From: JAWVFM01 sp963843315
GTDB lineage: Bacteria > Actinomycetota > Thermoleophilia > Solirubrobacterales > 70-9
DNA: 64,000 bases
Reading direction: 5' to 3'
Assembly: GCA_963843315.1 (NCBI GenBank)
Contig: CAWJJU010000004.1
Location: forward strand, 124,001 to 188,000
Shown here in pieces: positions 1-8,987 of the stretch. A model generated the notes under the pieces. It did not search any database. It was not told where the DNA came from and was given only the letters and a program-made list of their open reading frames with translations. A program made the position numbers and the translations under genes. How positions within the stretch are numbered: position 1 is the first letter of the stretch; each line of letters starts with the position of its first letter.

Positions 1-1028
1 GCGGGCGAAAGCCCTCGAAGAAGCCCGGTGAGACGCCTGACTGCGACCTCACCGAGCCGCGCCAGTTCCACCTCATGTTCAAGACCCAGATGGGCCCGGT
101 CGAGGACGAGGCGGCCACCGTCTACCTGCGCCCCGAGACCGCGCAGGGCATCTTCGTCAACTTCAAGAACGTCCTGCAGTTCGCGCGCGTCAAGCCGCCG
201 TTCGGGATCGCCCAGATCGGCAAGTCGTTTCGCAACGAGATCACGCCGGCCAACTTCATCTTCCGCACGCGCGAGTTCGAGCAGATGGAGATGGAGTTCT
301 TCGTGCCGCCCGCGGACGCTCAGCGCTGGTACGAGACGTGGATCGAGCGGCGCCGCTCCTGGTACGAGGGACTCGGCATCCGCCCGGACTACCTGCGCAT
401 CCGCCCGCACGATGCCGACGAGCTTTCGCACTACTCCTCGGGCACGAGCGACGTCGAGTACCTCTTCCCGATCGGCTGGTCCGAGCTGGAGGGCATCGCC
501 AACCGCGGCGACTTCGACCTGCGCCAGCACGCGCAGCACTCCGGCGAGAAGCTCGAGTACTTCGACCAGCAGGCCGGTTCGGCCTACGTCCCGCACGTGA
601 TCGAGCCCGCGGCCGGCGCCGACCGCGCAACCCTCGCGTTCATGGTCGACGCCTACGACGTCGAGGAGGTCGAGGGCAGGCAGCGCACGGTGCTGCGCCT
701 GCACCCGCGGCTCGCCCCCGTCAAGGTCGCGGTGATGCCCCTGGTCTCCAAGGAGGGCATGCCCGACAAGGCGCGCGAGGTCTACGACGAGCTGCGCCGG
801 CGCGTCCCCGCCGAGTACGACGAGGGCGGATCGATCGGCAAGCGCTACCGCCGCCAGGACGAGATCGGGACTCCATGGGGCGTGACCGTCGACGGCCAGA
901 CCCTCGCCGACGACACCGTCACCCTGCGCGACCGCGACACGCTCGAGCAGGCTCGGGTGCCGATCGAGGGCCTCGCCGACGAGCTCGCCGCGCGCCTCGA
1001 CCAGCCCTGGCAGAGCCCGAAGGGCTAG
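1..1028 (+). CDS. glyS: Glycyl-tRNA synthetase, 3' part
   Basis: This is the C-terminal 341 residues of a class II, dimeric-type glycyl-tRNA synthetase, which charges tRNA-Gly with glycine using ATP. The gene enters from the left edge, with its first complete codon at base 3. The class II motif 2 (FRNE, near residue 76 of this fragment) is followed by the conserved FRTREFEQMEMEFF stretch. A motif 3-like GADRATLAFMVDAY is present, then the anticodon-binding domain with YDEGGSIGKRYRRQDEIGTPW. The last three blocks are the usual end of the family, so the 3' end is intact. The 200 bases that follow hold no convincing gene, only a weak GC hairpin at about 1048-1079. Confidence 0.95.
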   Translation, partial: GRKPSKKPGETPDCDLTEPRQFHLMFKTQMGPVEDEAATVYLRPETAQGIFVNFKNVLQFARVKPPFGIAQIGKSFRNEITPANFIFRTREFEQMEMEFFVPPADAQRWYETWIERRRSWYEGLGIRPDYLRIRPHDADELSHYSSGTSDVEYLFPIGWSELEGIANRGDFDLRQHAQHSGEKLEYFDQQAGSAYVPHVIEPAAGADRATLAFMVDAYDVEEVEGRQRTVLRLHPRLAPVKVAVMPLVSKEGMPDKAREVYDELRRRVPAEYDEGGSIGKRYRRQDEIGTPWGVTVDGQTLADDTVTLRDRDTLEQARVPIEGLADELAARLDQPWQSPKG

Positions 1029-1228
1029 CGGCTCGTCGGGCTCTGCTGGCGGAGGCGCTACCGCGAGCGGTCGTCCGCCTGCCGCGCAGCGACGCCACCG
1101 TTTCCAATCACCGAAGGCAGCAACCCTTGACGATTCGCGCGCCTCTCGGGCGAGTCTGGGCTTGATCCTTGGCGGGTGTCCCGCGAGTCTGGAGTTAGCC
1201 ACCGTATGGGTGGCAAACGTCGGTTTCG

Positions 1229-2164
1229 GTGCCAGCGGTGACCGCGGTGGACCAGACCATCTCCCTCATTGCCTCTCGCCAGCATGGTGTCGTGTCGCGA
1301 GCGCAGCTGCTCGCCGAGGCGGTGGGCCGGCGCGCCGTCGACCTGCGGCTCTCGGACGGCCGCCTCCACCCAATCCACCGCGGGGTCTACGCCGTCGGCC
1401 ACGGGCTTGTCGGCCGGAACGGCCGCTGGATGGCCGCGGTTCTGGCGGGCGGTCCGGCGGCGGTCTTGAGCCACATGGCCGCCGCCGAGCTCTGGGGAAT
1501 CGTCGAGCAGCGGGGGCGTCGGCCGGAGGTCACCCTCAAGTCATCGAGGAGGTCGAGTCCAGCGATCACCTTTCACTCGTCGGCGCTGCCCCGCGACGAG
1601 ATCACCGTTCGCAGTGGAATCCTGACCACGACGGTCCCCCGGACGCTGCTCGACATCGCTCCACGACTGAGCCATGCGCGCCTCTCGAAAGCCGTTGATG
1701 ATGCGGAAGCAACCGGGCCGTATCCCCCGCCCTCCCTACTTGATCTTTGTAACCGCTACGTCGGCAGACGCGGGACGCGGTCTGCGCGCCGCGTCATCGA
1801 TGAGAGCAGGATCGGCGTTGACGTTCCGAGGCGTGAGCTCGAGATCCGGTTCGCTGAACTCATCGAGCGCCACGAGCTGGTTCGCCCCGAACGCAACGCA
1901 CTCGTCGACGTCGGAGAGGCCGTGTTCGAGGTCGACTGCTTGTGGCGCAACGCCGGTCTGATTGTGGAGCTCGACAGTCGGCGCTTTCATCAGACCCGGG
2001 CTGCCTTCGAGGGCGACCGCGCTCGGGACAGGGCGCTGACTGCCCTCGGCTGGCGCGTTATCCGAGTGACTTGGCGCCAGCTCCATAGCGACGAGCCAAG
2101 ACTCGTGGCCGATCTCCGGTTTGCGCTTGCGAGCGGAGGGAGGAGCCCGGCGCTCGCTGGGTAA
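1229..2164 (+). CDS. AbiEi-like N-terminus with DUF559 (Vsr-like) nuclease-fold domain
   Basis: The 311-residue protein opens with a winged-helix region resembling the antitoxin domain of type IV (AbiEi) systems (HGVVSRAQLLAEAV, then HRGVYAVGH). It ends with a DUF559/Vsr-type domain in which VFEVDCLWRNAGLIVELD and LGWRVIRVTW fit a PD-(D/E)xK fold. Such solitary proteins are common in Thermoleophilia and usually have no toxin partner; none is encoded here either. The start is GTG at 1229, with a second in-frame GTG at 1238 equally possible. No Shine-Dalgarno or leaderless -10 is evident. A defence or DNA-repair role is only inferred from the fold. Confidence 0.8.
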   Translation: MPAVTAVDQTISLIASRQHGVVSRAQLLAEAVGRRAVDLRLSDGRLHPIHRGVYAVGHGLVGRNGRWMAAVLAGGPAAVLSHMAAAELWGIVEQRGRRPEVTLKSSRRSSPAITFHSSALPRDEITVRSGILTTTVPRTLLDIAPRLSHARLSKAVDDAEATGPYPPPSLLDLCNRYVGRRGTRSARRVIDESRIGVDVPRRELEIRFAELIERHELVRPERNALVDVGEAVFEVDCLWRNAGLIVELDSRRFHQTRAAFEGDRARDRALTALGWRVIRVTWRQLHSDEPRLVADLRFALASGGRSPALAG

Positions 2165-2212
2165 CCCGAGCTCTAGAGTTCGTCCCTCGGGGTAGCCAAC
2201 GAGAGGACGAAG

Positions 2213-3523
2213 ATGAGCGTTGCGCAGAAGGATGGGATCGACCAGCGTTCCTACGCGAGCCGGATCACCTACGAGGATCTCTACGAGCGCTGGGAGCAGG
2301 GCAACTGGCTCGCCAGCGAAATCGACTTCTCGGCGGACCGCGAGGGCTGGCGCTCGCTCAGCCATGTCCAGCGGGACTCGGCGATGTGGATCTTCTCCAT
2401 GTTCTTCTACGGCGAGGACCGCGTTGCCGACGACCTTGCCCCCTACATCGCCGCCGCGCCCACGGAGGAGCAGAAGTACTTCCTCGCCACGCAGCAGGTG
2501 GACGAGGCACGCCACTCGGTCTTCTTCCACCGGTTCTTCCGGGAGGTGGTGGGGGTCGAGGGCGCAACGATCGGCGAGACCCTGGCGTCGACCGCGCCGC
2601 AGCTGAACTGGGGCTATCGCGGTGTCTTCGACCGGCTCGACCGGATGGCCTCCGAGCTGGCGCGAGACCGGTCCAAGCCCAAGTTCGCCCAGGCGATCAC
2701 CCTCTACCACCTGGTCGTCGAGGCCACGCTCGCCCAGCCCGGCCAGCACTTCATCGAGGACTACGTCGCGAAGAACGACATCCTCCCCGGGTTCGCCGCG
2801 GGCATGCACAACGTCTCGCGCGACGAGCAGCGGCACATCGGCTTTGGCGTCAAGACGCTCTCCGAGCTCTTCGATGAGTCCGAGGAGTGCCGGGCCGCGG
2901 CGGTCGAACTCCTTCAGGAGGTCCTCCCCTACTCCCTGGCCGTGTTCACGCCGCCGAACTGGGACCTGCGCTACACGCGCGAATGGGGATTCGAGCTGGA
3001 GGACATCTTCGCCTTCGGGCTGCGCTCCGTGCGCGCAAAGTGGAAGGCCATCGGCTACCCGCTCGAGGAGATGCCGCCGGGCATCTTCCCCGTCGATCCG
3101 GAGCTCGCGCCCGAGGAGGTCGCGGCGCGCCAGATCAAGCTGCTTCGTGCCGGCGTGATGGGTGCCCCCAACGGAAGGCCCGAGAGCTCGCCCGAGATCC
3201 AGGGCATCTACTTCGACCTGGTGGCGCGCTCGGCCGACTCGTCCGCGGCGGCCGGAAAGCCGCTGACCGTGCAGTGGCGATTCGCCGACGCCGATCCCTG
3301 GCACGTGGTGGTCGACAACGGCTCGACCCGTGCCGCGGCGGGCGAGGCTCCAAGCCCCGACGTCACGCTCGAGACGACGTGGGGCGACTGGATCGAGTTC
3401 TCGGTCCACGGCATGGAGCCCTGGCGAAAGCTCCTGACCCGGCGGATCCGCCCCCGCGGGGCGCCTCGCGACCTGGTCCGGCTCAGCCGCGTCTTCCCGC
3501 GCCGGCGCTCGGCCGTCGGCTAG
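2213..3523 (+). CDS. Ferritin-like diiron (R2-like) oxidase fused to SCP2 domain
   Basis: This 436-residue protein has a ribonucleotide-reductase-R2-like four-helix domain. Its six candidate diiron ligands are E68, E98, H101 (DEARH), E170, E205 and H208 (DEQRH). Residues about 345-425 look like an SCP2 sterol/lipid-carrier domain (WHVVVDNG, then PDVTLETTWGDWIEF). True R2 proteins lack this tail, and no large R1 subunit lies nearby. A lipid-directed oxidase is therefore more likely than a reductase subunit, though that is inference. The start has a clear Shine-Dalgarno (AGAGGA, about 2200) and a -10-like TAGAGT at 2174-2179. The stop codon interlocks with that of the convergent TetR gene in a shared CTAG. 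Confidence 0.85.
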   Translation: MSVAQKDGIDQRSYASRITYEDLYERWEQGNWLASEIDFSADREGWRSLSHVQRDSAMWIFSMFFYGEDRVADDLAPYIAAAPTEEQKYFLATQQVDEARHSVFFHRFFREVVGVEGATIGETLASTAPQLNWGYRGVFDRLDRMASELARDRSKPKFAQAITLYHLVVEATLAQPGQHFIEDYVAKNDILPGFAAGMHNVSRDEQRHIGFGVKTLSELFDESEECRAAAVELLQEVLPYSLAVFTPPNWDLRYTREWGFELEDIFAFGLRSVRAKWKAIGYPLEEMPPGIFPVDPELAPEEVAARQIKLLRAGVMGAPNGRPESSPEIQGIYFDLVARSADSSAAAGKPLTVQWRFADADPWHVVVDNGSTRAAAGEAPSPDVTLETTWGDWIEFSVHGMEPWRKLLTRRIRPRGAPRDLVRLSRVFPRRRSAVG

Positions 3524-4161
3524 CCGGGGTAGCTCGAGTCGAGCAGGAAGCGGGCCACCTCGAAGGCGGCCCGGTCGGGCTCCGTTAGGTCAAGGCCGGG
3601 CTGGCTGATTCGCTGAATGATCGACCCGTCACCCGCGGCGACCATGTACGCCACCGTGGCCTCGGCGTCGAAGCGAAGGCTCAGCACCCCCTCCGCCTCC
3701 TTGCTGCGCAGAGCCGCTGCCAGCTCGCGCCTGGAGCGCTCGTAGAGCTCGCCGAGCTCGCGGTTGATCTCCGGCTGATGGCGGCCCGCCACGAACAGCT
3801 CGGACATCATGTAGACGTATCCGCGCTCCTCGTTGAGGTTGCGCGCGAACGCGGTGAACAGCGCGCCGATGACGTCGTCGGCGGAGCGGGCGGCGTCGAC
3901 GGCCGCGCTCAGCGTGTCGACCCGGTACTGCGTGTCGCGCCGGATCACCTCGATCAGCAGCCGCTCCTTGGTGCCGAAGTAATAGTGCAGCAACCCGCGG
4001 CTCACCTCCGCCTTGGCGGCGACCCGCTCGAACGTTGAGCCCGCGATCCCGACCTCGGCCACCGACTCGCGCATGGCCTCGACGATCTGCGTCGCGCGCG
4101 GTCCGGCGAGCGATCGCGGATTGCGTGCTTCTGCCCCTGCTTCGGTCGCCACTCGACTCAT
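3520..4161 (-). CDS. TetR/AcrR family transcriptional regulator
   Basis: A 213-residue TetR-type repressor. The N-terminal helix-turn-helix lies at about residues 25-70, with FERVAAKAEVSRGLLHYYF as the recognition region. The all-helical C-terminal domain would bind an unknown ligand. The ORF stays open further upstream, but ATG at 4161 gives a normal N-terminus and is preceded by a run of six G. It is convergent with the diiron-SCP2 gene, so that gene is not an obvious divergent target. Confidence 0.88.
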   Translation of the reverse strand: MSRVATEAGAEARNPRSLAGPRATQIVEAMRESVAEVGIAGSTFERVAAKAEVSRGLLHYYFGTKERLLIEVIRRDTQYRVDTLSAAVDAARSADDVIGALFTAFARNLNEERGYVYMMSELFVAGRHQPEINRELGELYERSRRELAAALRSKEAEGVLSLRFDAEATVAYMVAAGDGSIIQRISQPGLDLTEPDRAAFEVARFLLDSSYPG

Positions 4162-4248
4162 CCCCCCGAACGGTCTTCTAGTACCCGAGTGCCAGCGCCT
4201 GGCGCAACATACACCTCCTCGGCGCGGTGTGCGGAAGGTACCGGTGCG

Positions 4249-4301
4249 ACCCGTGAGAGACCAGATCGATACTGACGGGCGGCGGGGCCCGGGTGTAGGT
4301 T
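4249..4301 (+). promoter_or_regulatory. Promoter with conserved 28-bp upstream element (copy 1)
   Basis: Bases 4249-4276 match 62685-62712 at 25 of 28 positions, including the identical 20-mer GAGACCAGATCGATACTGAC. The element ends in a -35-like CTGACG (4272-4277), and a -10-like TAGGTT (4296-4301) follows after 18 bases. Transcription would start near 4308, about 22 bases before the small ORF at 4330. The conservation upstream of -35 suggests an operator or a specific sigma factor. Confidence 0.65.
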
Positions 4302-4329
4302 CACCGCGTTTCCGGCGCAACGGGCGAAC

Positions 4330-4407
4330 ATGACCAACGTTCGCTGCCACAACCTGAAGAACCACCACGGCTTCGCGATCTCGAGGCAGTACGCGAAGCG
4401 GTTCTAG
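4330..4407 (+). CDS. Candidate 25-residue protein in its own transcription unit
   Basis: ATG at 4330 opens a 25-codon ORF encoding a basic, His/Asn-rich peptide (starts MTNVRCHNLKNHH, ends SRQYAKRF). A recognisable promoter lies just upstream and a strong hairpin terminator just downstream, so the unit is complete in about 200 bp. No Shine-Dalgarno is obvious (GGGCGAAC precedes ATG). I do not recognise the peptide. The transcript could instead be a small non-coding RNA that happens to carry an ORF. Confidence 0.45.
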   Translation: MTNVRCHNLKNHHGFAISRQYAKRF

Positions 4408-4416
4408 AGCCACAAA

Positions 4417-4453
4417 TGCGAAGCGCCCCCGCGGGGGCGCTTCGCACGCTTTT
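4417..4453 (+). terminator. Intrinsic terminator (probably bidirectional)
   Basis: A perfect 14-bp stem (4417-4430 with 4433-4446, two-base loop GC) is followed by CGCTTTT. It closes the small transcription unit at 4330. Read on the minus strand it is followed by TTTG, so it may also end the membrane-protein gene that stops at 4465. Confidence 0.85.
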
Positions 4454-4464
4454 CTCGAGGCTCG

Positions 4465-4941
4465 CTAAGAGGCGGAGGCGGCGGTCTCCGCGCTCGACGG
4501 CGAGCCGGAGCCGTTCACGGTCGTCGAGGTGTACTCGAACTCCTCCTCGGCCCCGAACAGCTTGTCGAGCACCGTCTTGCGGGCGCTCTCGCTCAGGACG
4601 AGGGCGGCGCCGGCGCCGACCATCCCGATCACGATCAGCTTCGGCCAGCGCCGCTTCTTCGGCTGCTCGCGCAGCGAGTCGGACGCGGCGCGCAGCGACT
4701 CCGCGGCGTTGCGCAGATCCTTGTGGACCTTCTTGTCGTCCATGAGCGCCTTCGACGGCGCCTTGCCGTTGCTCAAACGCCCGTAGGCGCTCCGCGCCGA
4801 GTCGTAGGCCCCGCGAATGTTGTCGCGAAGGTCCGCGTCCTCGATGAGCCTGCGGATGTACGGGTTGGAGGCTGCGCTCTCCGCCGCGCCGCGCGCGCGG
4901 TCGGCACCCTCCTTCGCCTTTCCAGCTCGTGTCTTCGCCAT
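4465..4941 (-). CDS. Small single-pass membrane protein of unknown function
   Basis: The 158-residue protein has a long, charged, Ala-rich helical N-terminus (about 1-95, possibly coiled coil). One transmembrane segment follows at about 101-118 (KLIVIGMVGAGAALVLSE) and then a short Ser/Thr-rich tail. ATG at 4941 is preferred over the one at 4947, because AGGAG then sits six bases upstream. A -10-like TATAAG lies upstream at about 4978-4983. I recognise no domain. The positive residues before the membrane segment predict that the N-terminal helix is cytoplasmic. Confidence 0.75.
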   Translation of the reverse strand: MAKTRAGKAKEGADRARGAAESAASNPYIRRLIEDADLRDNIRGAYDSARSAYGRLSNGKAPSKALMDDKKVHKDLRNAAESLRAASDSLREQPKKRRWPKLIVIGMVGAGAALVLSESARKTVLDKLFGAEEEFEYTSTTVNGSGSPSSAETAASAS

Positions 4942-4995
4942 GCCCATCTCCTCTTTCGAAAGCGTTCTTCTTTTCAGCTTATACCCGGAAAGGCT

Positions 4996-7418
<2,423 letters not shown>

Positions 7419-7419
<1 letters not shown>

Positions 7420-7877
7420 CAGCCCTCCGGCGAGTCGATCGGGACGCGCTGCGGCTCCGCCGGCTCCTGCCGCAGCGGCAGCTCGACCCTCAGGATCCCG
7501 TCCTCGTAGGTCGCCCGGGCGGACTCGGCGACGACGTCGGCTCCCAGCCTGACCGTGCGGCGAAACGGGCCCCGCTCGATCTCGACCTGCTGGTAGACGC
7601 GGCCCTCGGCCTCCGAAACCGGGCGCTCGCCGGAGATGACGAGCTCCCGGCCGGCCACCTCGAGCGAGATCCCCTCGAGCTTCACGCCGGCGAGCTCGGC
7701 GCGGACCACCGCGCGCGGCGGGTCGTCGTCGAGGTAGTACACGTCGACGCGGGGCGAGAATCCGTCCTGAGAGCGAAAGCGCCCTCGCACGCCCTCCCCC
7801 CACACGTCGCCGAAGAGCTCGTCCATCTCGCGGCGGACGCGCTCGAAGTTCAGCAGCAGGTCGCGCTGGCGTGCCAT
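7419..7877 (-). CDS. Hsp20/alpha-crystallin small heat shock protein
   Basis: The 152-residue chaperone has an N-terminal helix (MARQRDLLLNFERVRREMDELF), an alpha-crystallin domain at about 45-135 (ELAGVKLEGISLEV, GILRVELPL) and a short tail. Small heat shock proteins hold unfolding proteins in a refoldable state. Here it is the first gene of an operon with lon, which pairs holding with degradation. ATG at 7877 is chosen because the family N-terminus begins there and TAGATT lies seven bases upstream. The longer ORF has no supporting signal. Confidence 0.93.
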
Positions 7878-7884
7878 GCCGACA

Positions 7885-7890
7885 AATCTA
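7885..7890 (-). promoter_or_regulatory. -10-like TAGATT, hsp20-lon operon
   Basis: TAGATT on the minus strand ends seven bases before the hsp20 ATG, which would put the transcript start at or next to the start codon. Confidence 0.5.
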
Positions 7891-7979
7891 GAGGCTGGCG
7901 GGCCCGCACTCGCGCCGGTCGCCCGAAGGGCGTGCCACCGCATATTTCGGTGAGGGCGGCCGGCCGCGGGGCTCAGGCC

Positions 7980-8028
7980 GTTCTTTCGCAATCTACGCTC
8001 GGATTCCGAGCGCTACTTGAAAAAGAAC
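7980..8028. promoter_or_regulatory. 49-bp dyad upstream of hsp20-lon
   Basis: The stretch is symmetric around base 8004, with 18 of 24 positions pairing. The inner arms CGCTCGGA/TCCGAGCG are perfect, and so are the outer arms GTTCTTT/AAAGAAC. It lies about 100 bp upstream of hsp20 and 80 bp past the stop of the MBL gene. No T-run follows it on the minus strand, so an operator is more likely than a terminator. It matches neither the CIRCE nor the HAIR consensus. Confidence 0.5.
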
Positions 8029-8107
8029 GCCGGTAGGCCCGCCCTCAATGCCTTCTCTAGCCGCTGGGCCTAAGACCACCGCTCGGCTCGACCCCATGGG
8101 CCAGCCG

Positions 8108-8902
8108 TCAGACCTCGAACACCGCGCCGTCGCTCGCCAGCTCGACCGGGCCGTCGAATGCCTGCTCGCCCTGCTTACGCGCCCAGGTGGCGTCCAGCTC
8201 GTCCGAGATGTGAGTCAGCACGCAGCGGCGGGCCTTGGCCTCGCGGGCATGCTCGCCGGCCTCGCGGGGAGTGAGGTGGCCGCGGATGCCCGTCCTCTCG
8301 GGTCGCGGCAGGGTCGCCTCGATCAGCAGCAGGTCGGTGCCGCGGGCGATCTCCAGCAGCGCCTCGTTCGGCGAGCAGTCGGCGCTGAAGGTGAAGCGGC
8401 TGCGGTCGGCCCGCGAGCGGATGTCCACCGCCCAGGTCGCGATGAAGTGCGGGACCTCCTGAAAGCGGATCTCCAGCGAACCGAGCCGCGCCTTGCGCTG
8501 CGGGTCGTACTCCTCCAGGTCGAAGGCGTTCTCGATCAGGTCGTCGTTGCCCCAGGCGCCGACGACGCGGCGAAACATCTCCCGGGCGCCGGGAGGCGCC
8601 AGGAGCTTGGGCCGCGCCGGGGTGTCCGTTCCCGGCCAGGGCGGCACCGGGACCGGTTGCTGACGAGGCGCGTAGGTGAGCGCGTAGGCGTAGGGGACGA
8701 GGTCGAGGGTGTGGTCGGCGTGCAGGTGGGTGATGAGGACGCCGTCGAGCTCGGTGTAGTCGAGGTGCTGGCGCAGCTTTCCGAAGACGCCGTTGCCGCA
8801 GTCGAGCAGCAGCTTGGTCTCTCCGTCCTCGACGAGGTAGCCGCTGCAGGCTCCACCGGCGTCCTGCCACGACGGCGACTTGCCGAGAACGGTGATCCTC
8901 AT
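8108..8902 (-). CDS. MBL-fold metallo-hydrolase (RNase Z/beta-lactamase-like)
   Basis: This 264-residue soluble enzyme has the metallo-beta-lactamase signature HLHADH at residues 59-64. Further candidate metal ligands are in EVPHF, FSADCSP and VLTHISDE. The layout resembles the RNase Z-like and cyclic-phosphodiesterase MBL families, in which the fold cleaves phosphoester bonds. The substrate cannot be told from sequence. Its neighbour is a predicted nucleotide cyclase, so a cyclic-nucleotide phosphodiesterase is possible but unproven. ATG at 8902 is preferred over GTG at 8905 because of the -10 spacing. Confidence 0.87.
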   Translation of the reverse strand: MRITVLGKSPSWQDAGGACSGYLVEDGETKLLLDCGNGVFGKLRQHLDYTELDGVLITHLHADHTLDLVPYAYALTYAPRQQPVPVPPWPGTDTPARPKLLAPPGAREMFRRVVGAWGNDDLIENAFDLEEYDPQRKARLGSLEIRFQEVPHFIATWAVDIRSRADRSRFTFSADCSPNEALLEIARGTDLLLIEATLPRPERTGIRGHLTPREAGEHAREAKARRCVLTHISDELDATWARKQGEQAFDGPVELASDGAVFEV

Positions 8903-8908
8903 CACCCG

Positions 8909-8914
8909 AATCTA
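8909..8914 (-). promoter_or_regulatory. -10-like TAGATT, MBL gene
   Basis: TAGATT ends six bases before ATG at 8902, and no Shine-Dalgarno lies between. It points to a leaderless transcript. Confidence 0.5.
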
Positions 8915-8974
8915 GTGATCCGGGGTCGCCGGCACGCACGTTCGCGTTCATCAGAAGACGCCCCGTGGCGCCGC

Positions 8975-8980
8975 TATCTT
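8975..8980 (+). promoter_or_regulatory. -10-like TATCTT, cyclase gene at 8988
   Basis: TATCTT ends seven bases before GTG at 8988. This spacing is the reason for preferring 8988 over the in-frame TTG at 8979. Confidence 0.5.
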
Positions 8981-8987
8981 GGACCGC

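Noticed and set aside
1229..2164. Type IV toxin-antitoxin pair
   Set aside because: Only the antitoxin-like domain is present; no AbiEii-type nucleotidyltransferase toxin is encoded beside it.
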